NCBI GenBank assembly: GCA_002633005.1
Contig: NMRA01000007.1
Coordinates: forward strand, 638,811-702,810
Direction: 5' to 3'
Length of the DNA: 64,000 nt
From: Phoronis australis
Taxonomy: Eukaryota > Phoronida > Phoronidae
The notes under the pieces are model-generated. The model saw nothing but the letters and a program-made list of their open reading frames with translations, did no database searches and was not told the DNA's origin. A program made the position numbers and the translations under genes. Of this stretch, positions 53,401 to 62,400 are shown one piece after another; the first letter of the stretch is position 1, and every line of letters starts with the position of its first letter.

Positions 53401-56400
53401 CGTGTACCTTGTCAAAATCTCGAGACCTATAATTGCTTTTGGGTGAAATCAGACAAAAGGTGCCACTGTCAGACATTTTTCAAATTTTTGCTTTGCAGAG
53501 CTCTATCTCTGCAGTCCCTTGATGGATTCTACGTCATTAAGAACTATTGGAAGTGTGTGTTTCAGGTTTTTCACTACAACTGATCTCGAGTTATGATTGA
53601 TTGTTCTTTTATTTTGTTTCTTATGGTGCCACAGCTCTGTGGTCCTTTAACTAATCAGTCTGAAAGTTTAATTTATAGTAAAACGAGCGTTGGTCCTAAA
53701 AAGGATTAAAATATCCCCACGTTTCGAGTGATGTGCTCTTTGTCAAGGGTGTGCTACAGACTGTTGAGTACATGAAGATGGATTTTTTTAGATCCATCTA
53801 CATATTCTCAGCAGTCTGTATCACACCCTTGACAAAGAGCGCATAGCTCAAAACGTGGGGATATTTTAATACATTTTAGTACCGACTAGTTTTACTTAAT
53901 ATATTTTTATTCGTCGGTAACTGCACGACATTTCTACATCTATTTAAGTCTGAAAGTTGCCGTCAGATCTCGTCAAGTGCTACAAAAGGTTTACATAATA
54001 AGTTTCTAGCTCGAGATTTACTGATAACTGAGGTCCAACACTCAGGCATATTTCTTAGGCTGCAACAGTCATACGCTGCACAGTTCAAAAACAAAATGAA
54101 ATCTATACCATTGATGTTATTCGCCAGACCTACCGACATGAAATTGACACAAAGCATGTGACTGTGTTGTTAATAGCTCCAGGCCTATTTTTATCAGTTC
54201 GAATTGGATCTCAACTGAGATGGCAATGTGGTGTTCATTTTTAAGTTTAATTTTCACTTTGCAGAGACGTATCTCCCGTGCCCGAGAACTTTTTGAAATT
54301 TGGTGTGTAGATGGATCTTGTCTTACTAGTTTTATGTGTATGTGTCAACCATTTTTGTTACAATTTACAGTTCTCAAGGTTTTCAAGATTTTCAGGTGAC
54401 TTTCTCTTTAATTTATTGATTTTGGTGGCGTAACTTCAGTGTCTGTAGACAAGTATTTCTGAAATCTGGGATGTGGAAAGATCTTGTCAAGCCCTATCTG
54501 CAGTACCCAACTTTTTCTCGTTCCATCTTACAGTTCTCAAGCTATTTAAGATTTATTAGTCAGATGACTGTTCTTTCATAATAAAAAGCCCTTTGCCAAG
54601 ACCAGAATGCTCAGTTGAAGCCATCTGAAAGTGTACTGGTGCAGGGCAACCATTCATGACACATCCCTCAGTGTCAAAAGTTTCATTACAATCCCTCAAT
54701 CAGTACTCTAGGTATCATACTGAAACACCCCTTGTCAAGACCAAAATGGCCACTAGTAGGTGCTGCAGTGATTGAATATCCCTCATCTGAAAATCAAGTG
54801 GTGCCACTCTGTGTGACGTTCTGTTGAAATATGTCTATTGGGTTTTTACAGATAATTTGGAAACAATCTTCCCACAAAATACTGAAAAGCCCTACGCCTT
54901 GGACCGCGTGCAAGGCAAATTAAAAAGTGGGATGAACTGCCAAAGCAAATTAAGCCATACATTCTTGTGCCAAATTTTATCAAAATGTGATTGAATCTTC
55001 ACAATTGGTTCATTAGACATCATTTGGAAACCCCTGGTTAAGTACTGAAAAAAGGGCTTTAGAGATGCTGCATTGATCGAATCTGATGCCCAAAAATCGA
55101 CTGGTGCATGTGCACTGTTGACAATTATCTCTGTGTCAAGTTTCACTGAAATACATCAATTGGTTCTCTAAAAGATATACGGAAACGCTGTTTCTCCAAA
55201 AGTACTGAAAAATCCTATTGCCAAGCTCAAAATGACCTCAGTGTTTGTTTCAGTGAAATCTATCTATCGGTCTTCTAGACCTATTAATGCTCTTCCCCAA
55301 GGAGATACCAAAAAGCCCAACGCCTCTGGTTCTGGGGGTTGGGGCATATTGACATGCACTGCGCTAGTGATGCCCCACACCAATGTACCAAATTCTATCA
55401 AGATGTTGAGCAGACACCTGGAAAGGGTTATGACAACAAACGACAACACACACACGCACGCACACACAACATTTAAATAGTTTACGTGGGCACATAAAAA
55501 TATCACAAGTTGGTATAGCATTTGGTCACACTCTTTTGAAAATTGACAAGTACTTTAATTCTTTTTGAAGTATTAGTAGCAACACAGCTTTAAGAAGATT
55601 CTTCCAGAACTTTTTTCACAACACCCTGATCTTCACTGTAACTTTTAAAATTCTCGACGTGCAAATGTGTGGCTTACACCTAGGACATCTGTTAAGCTTT
55701 TTTGACTCTGGATTTGTCAAATCATGAAGTTCCATTCTGCAGGCCCCGCAGGGGTTCATACGGCACACAGTGGGTCGGTCACAGCTGACACGGCTGCAGT
55801 CGAATGGGTCGCATCTTGCCACACGGACGCTCTTTGGGCAAACTACCGACAGAAAACATCAAGAAATTTCACAAAAAGATCTTCAAAAATAATGTAAAAT
55901 AATCCCAAAGCCGAAACCTACTGGCATAATTGCATTTTAATAGGGGACTTTTCATCTTGGCACTCTTCAGAGTAATGAGAGCAAGAAAGAGAGTTCCACT
56001 TGATTCCGACTCAGATAGAAATTTACTGCAGCAGTGGTTCATTAGTTTAAAAGCAGTGTCAACTCCTCTCGTTATTTGATTAGGTTTAAATAAGATCACA
56101 TAATTATTTATTTTAGGTATTTGGCATCGGCTGGGATCAAAATTTTCCTGCTTCATGGGTTGCAACCACCGACTATGCAGCCGCGGATTCTTCAATTACT
56201 GCTGGTTTGCCTTCCATAGTAAACACACTGTACATCAGGGATAATTTGCAGGCATTATGATAGCGGCAAAGGTCATGCTCAAAACACCCCCTTTAAATGA
56301 GATAAAGATCAGTTTGGAGAATCTGACATCTTTTAAATTTTTCCAATGTCGCTAGGTCACCTGTACCAGAGTTCTATCTATCCATATTCCATTCAGAATA

Positions 56401-59400
56401 GGGGATAGTTATCAATAGAGTGACTCTATTCACTTAGGTCACATAGTGAGGGTAACAGTTTCTTATCAGATCATATCTAAATAGAAGGTTTGAAAGCACC
56501 CAGGCTCTATTTTCCGTTTTCTTTTTGAGACATGAAAACCCGGTTGAAGCTATAAAATCGGAATGGTAGAGTAAAAATTAGACTGTATGGGTTGCTCAAT
56601 TTTCACAATTGGTCAAATAAAAGCAATTTTGTCAACACTAGAAACCATGCTGCTAATGAAGTGTTTTCAATCTTATCTTTTGAGGAGAAAATTGGCATAA
56701 TGGAACTTCACTTGACTGTCAACAATAGTGTGCTAAATAATTGAAGTATTACATAATTGTAATCCTACAACACAATCATGTATTTGTGGGTGTATAAAAC
56801 TTACTTTTCTCTGAAGCTTGTAGCGACTTGTGGGCTCCTAAAAACAATGAGCAGATTTGATTTCAGAACAACATTACAATTAACTCCAATTTAGTCTGTA
56901 TTCCAGACGATACCGGATTTTCAGAGGCGTGATATCAATTCTTCTGTTAATTGCCAGGCTCAGTCTTTTGTCCGATGTCACAACGCAAACGCAAATTAGC
57001 TACCACCCTGAATGAATACATGTAAACAGGCATAGACTCAAAACAGTTGTCAACAAATAAAAACAATTTTTATAATTCTAGCTAGTTCTTTCCTGAAAGA
57101 AGGATTCTGCAATTAAGTACTATTCACATGAAATTCAATTCCAGAAGCTGAAACAAAAAATTACTAGTTTTCTGTCCTTGACATTTCAATTTATTTCAGC
57201 CACCACTTTTTGCCCTGAAGACATCACTAATCCAATAATTGCCATACACAACACACTAGGAGCTTAGATCAACTTTCCGGGGACATCAACAGTGGACAGC
57301 GACACTGGTTTTCCCAGTTGATGTAGAGAAGCATTGTTCAACTATAAGGTACCACTGAACAGACTGGTTTCATAACGCAGTGTTCTCCACAACAGAAAAT
57401 TTTAACTCGAATGGAATTACAAAATTCATGTTTATGTCCGAAAGTCCATGTCCATACTGTGATGAGTTCGTGTTTAAAGTCTTGGAATAATGCATTGAAT
57501 TGTTACCAAAAGGCCAAAATATTGTAATCTCCCAAAACTTCTCGCTGTATCAGCTTTCAAACTCGACGCAAGGAAGCCAAACTCATCATAGCAAAATTCA
57601 AACTCGATGAAGTGACGAGTCAAAACAGGTTGTGGAGGACAGTGCTAATGGTCTTTGTGTGGTCGTATTCAAAAAGCGTATCTTTGACAAGAATCACTGA
57701 AAGTTAGTGCAATGGGCCATTACTGATTATCAATAACATTCATTTCTTGTCGGAATATCTTGGGCGAAAGTTGACCTATTTTTTCACAGAGCGTCAAGAA
57801 TGGTCTAATTTTAAGACTCCAAAACAAAAATCTGAAAACCTGTCATGAAATAGCAAGTAGCAAGGGGAAATTTGATGTTTTTGTTTTTGTTTATGTCTGT
57901 ACCAGCAAACACAACATGTCCAGGTAACACATCACATAGTGATATTTGCAAGAGTTCATATATTTGTACCTACGACATCGAATCACTGATTGTTTACATT
58001 TCGTAAGCCCACTAGTTAACCATTTTTGGGGATTTTGATACTTGAACCAATAGAGTTACGTCTGATGACAAGTAAACTTAATCAAGGCGCACCAACTCGA
58101 GCAATAGTTCATCCTCGGGCACATGAGGGCTTGGAGACTAAAAGACTTGATGTTGTAACAAACATACAGCTTTCCAGGGGGGGTTCTGGGGTGAAAATGC
58201 TCCAATTCCAATAGAACGTGTGCAAAAGATGTAACAGAATAGTTTTGCTAATGAATTTCATGAAATTCGAACTACGAAGAGATATTTTGCAAACTGATAA
58301 AGGCAACGAAAATCAAGAGGTATGTAAATGACAGCTACGTATTTGAAGTCAGCTGAAATCATCGTCTTCCTAAAACTGCTTTGAGGTGGTGTACCATACG
58401 CCCATACTCGTTCTCCTAAAAACGCTGTAAAACTTGAGGACTGCCGGAGAAGTGACGTCATGCCAATGTAAAAAGCTTAGAGGTTGGTATAAATAGACAA
58501 ATTAGATTTCAGAAATGAAATTGAAATTAAATAACTCATAAGTAAAGCCTTCATGTTTCACGAAATGTTAAAAGGCGAGCTATGAAAAACAGTCATTTGA
58601 CAAAAAACAAGAAGATTGTTTTTATTTTAAAAATCTACAAAGGTTGACAATTATCTAATTGGATGAAACCAAAACTGCCCCAGAGCTGCAGGAATTCAAT
58701 TTCACAAAAATTGTAAAATCGTTACTCACAGGCACGGCATAAACAAATGTGTACACAATTGCCGTGCATCCGTCTTTTCCTCAATACATGACACTCTTTT
58801 CACAGCTTCGATACACAGCTCAGGGCGGCAAGACCAGCTACAGTGAAAAATTCTTAAAAATAGACAATCCGTTTTTAAGCGGATATCCTTTAACGGAAAA
58901 CATACCAGAACAGTTTGGAACACCCCTGGTCACAGTTTCTGGACGTCTTTTGCCATCAGGAGTTGTACACCAGCACAAACCTGTGCCGTCCATACATTGT
59001 ACAGTCTGCCAGTCACCAAACAATGTGCACCTGTTAAAAGTGAGGAATGACATGTTTATTATCAACACGCTGCGCATTTTAAAGTAGCAAGGACCAACAG
59101 AGGAACAACAATTTGGCAAGAAGTGCGGATGTCATTATAATATTGATCAGACATGATTACTTTTTCTACAAAAAGGTAATAAAACTGTTGTTTTTAAAAA
59201 ATATAAGTTCACTAAACTCTTTTGTAACTTTCAAGTAACTTTAAGATTCGTCAAAAATGTGCAACTTTATACGTGTGAACTTTTTAGATTTTGAAAACAA
59301 TTAACACAAAAATAAAATTGACTCCCAAAGTATTCACAAAAAGTATTTACTAGAAGCATTACAAAATTCGGCTCACCATAGCAACGTAAGAAAAAAACAA

Positions 59401-62400
59401 GTAGATAGGAGTATTAAAATAAAGTCATGAAAACTGGTATGAAAAATACGTTCCTTTGGGAAGTGGCCCTTTGTCAAGATCAACGCAAATTACCTTTTTA
59501 GTTTTTTTTGTAATATTTAAAATGTACCAAGTTAAAACTGCTCTCCACATTGCAGGCTCTAACTCTGTGCAAATGACAGAAAAAAACAATTTGGGTGTAA
59601 TAACGACTACCATTGTTAAGAAAGTAGTGCTAGCTATTACCTTTCCACTTCATTAGCCCAGATCTACATCAATACAAAGGGCGTGCTGAATAGGCATCAT
59701 CAAAGTTTTCTGGGGCTTAGGGAATCACAGTTATGACCAGTGTAAGCTGGAGTATCAAGTTTCGTGGTGAGAGGTTCGAAGAAGTATATATTATACAATG
59801 GAAGCTGAAGGGAGTGAAATTAAGCAGAAGGACTAACATCACCCACGCCATTTAGCCAATTGACGTTACCAGGGCTAAAGGTCAGTACGGAACTGGCCAG
59901 CCTCCCTACGCGTCTGCAAAAAACGGCCAGCGAAAAAAAAAACTTCGAATCTAAATAAAGGTGAGGTGCACTACGGGAGACAGAGGCGATGCCGAAATGG
60001 GCGCAACGAAGGACTGCAGTGGAGCGGGGGACACAGACTTCATGTGAACTTTCCGTTTTATAACACGCACGAGTAGAGACTGGAGGCTAACCACCCAGTT
60101 CATTGTGCAAAGTAGACCATTTTTGAGTTACAAAACAAATCATTTATTGTTTTCGCTCTAATCTCCCCACAGGATGCAATATATACCTTTGTTGATGAAT
60201 TGTTAGTTTAAGACATTTTAAAAAATACACTTCTTTCACAAATAGCGACGCGCGTAGTAATACTGGATATACCAACAAATCATCTGATCCAAATTACAGC
60301 TATCTCCCACAAAACTTGACCGATTTTTTGAGGGATAAAGTGCATATACTCCAATTTTTATGAGGAATTCAAGATGAAATCGAACGTCTTAATTCTTCAA
60401 GCAACTCTTCTCTTAACGCTGCCACATTGAAGTGCAATAAAGAGTAATCGAGCAGAAAGACTTGTGGTTTCTGACCTTCCGGTGTAGCGCGAGTGCCAAC
60501 TCCAGACCATCCAGCACAACAATATAAAGTTGTGCCACCTATATTAGTATAAAAGGGGAGCCTGCCTGAAGTCGCCCAAAAAGTGGGGCCCTTCTAATAA
60601 TATAGGAGGGCCCTCCACTCTGGTGATCTTTGGGTGGGGCTGCCCATATTAATATAGCATACACCACTTGGTGATGTCGTTGCAATAAGAATGAGTCATT
60701 TAAAATAAAAGCTGTTAAATAAATGAGTAATACACAATAAAAATCAAACATTCAGTTGGCAACATGGCTCAGTTTACACGATTTTTTCATTAAACCTACC
60801 TTTTTCAGCACAAAATCAAAGACTTGGTAAAGAGGAAATATCTATTTCATGTTTGCGATCTGTCTAACATTTAGCAATCGGATTCTAGTGGCCAATTAAA
60901 TTTTTATACTGGCTAGACCGAGGGCAGAGCATATTGACAGTTCATTATCCGAATTAACAAAGACTCGTTGTGACATTCGAGGAAAGGCTATTGTATTCAG
61001 AGAATTGTGTTCCACAGCCGAATATCCTGCAAGGGGTTAAGAGATTCAGCCAAAAAACTGCCACTAGAGGGCATCAAACTAGTCAAAGCACTTCAGAAGC
61101 AAACATAAAAAACTAGAGGGCACAGTGGTTGTCTGATCCATTTGAAAGTTGTCATCCGCTACCAAGTATTAAGAACAAATTAAGTTTTGTTATTCACACT
61201 CATATAAGAAGTTTAGGAAATACAGCCGCAGAATACGGATGGATGGACACTGGAAAGACGGACGCCAGACGGACGCCGCCGGACGGACGCCGCCAGACAG
61301 ATGGACAATGACAGCCTGCGATCACATACTACAAATATGTGGGCGCAAAGAACACCCACAAAGACCCTGCAGCTGTACATAGTTTTTTTGCAGTGGGTGA
61401 AATGACAATGAACGATAGATCACTTCAAATTATTAAGCTGAGAACTATTATAGTACCTGGGAAGAGAGACCAACCATAGGCTTTTCAATGAATGACTCTT
61501 GATCATATCTTTCGTTTTCAATAAAGCTTTGTAGCACGTTGATGTCTGAAGTGGGTGACCTGCAAAAGGTACATCTTAAATTTAAAGACATTGTGTCGTA
61601 TTTTTAATCAATTTTACCTGACGGAAAATGTGCTCCTGAGATACAGCCAATTTAAAGACAATATACGGCTAACAGACGACGGGTTTCAAAATCCAGCTTT
61701 AGCAATGCATTACAGATACCAGGAATTTCCATAGATAAGTCCATGGGCATGTACTTGGAAAATCAAAAATTTCAGTCGTTTTAATAACACCAGGAGTAAT
61801 TTGGAAAAGGGGGCATGTAAACAGAAAGTCATTAGGTTTCCTAACTTTGACATTTTTTACTTAAAAATGCGTGTTTAAATTCTATGTTAATAAATGCAAA
61901 CTTTGCCAGCACTTTGTTTGTTTATATAAATGATTAATGCTCCACAAAACTGAATTTGTGACTAAACGTTGACGCTTAGTGGACTTTTAAGAGAAATTTT
62001 TCCGAATAAACGCCCCACTATCTGGACACTTGACACCAGAAGTTGTTACACCAAATAAACGCCCATGGCCATTTATTCCGCATAATTTTCCAAATAAACG
62101 CTCATGGGCGTTTCATCGGGTGGGCTTATCTACGGAAAACCCCGGTAATTGTTGAATACCTTAAAGTTTGTGTATAATAACTTTCTTGGCCGAATTAGGT
62201 ACCTTGCAGCAATCACTCGATCGCCTTTGATGTACCTCATTCATTTCAGCTTATAAGCATGCTGGTGAATAGCGTTATCTTGGCTCAGCAAGAGGTTACA
62301 TTTACACAATGCATGCATGTTGCAACCTATCTTCCTGGACGAAAACTTGAGCGGCACATTCTACAACGATTTGGGTCCAGATCTGTACACAACATTCATT

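Larger units (their letters stand above)
59031..61456 (-). other. Intron region that should hide at least one exon
   Basis: Phases on either side (0 and 2) and the missing first half of the Tg domain require an exon here. A very strong acceptor (TGTTTTTTTCTGTCATTTGCACAG, complement near 59555) was seen, but no frame after it completes a Tg domain. Confidence 0.4.

Noticed and set aside
55869-56195. The full 108-codon open frame starting MKNPRLHS as a separate small gene
   Set aside because: Its central part is better explained as an exon bounded by splice sites that keep frame with both neighbours.
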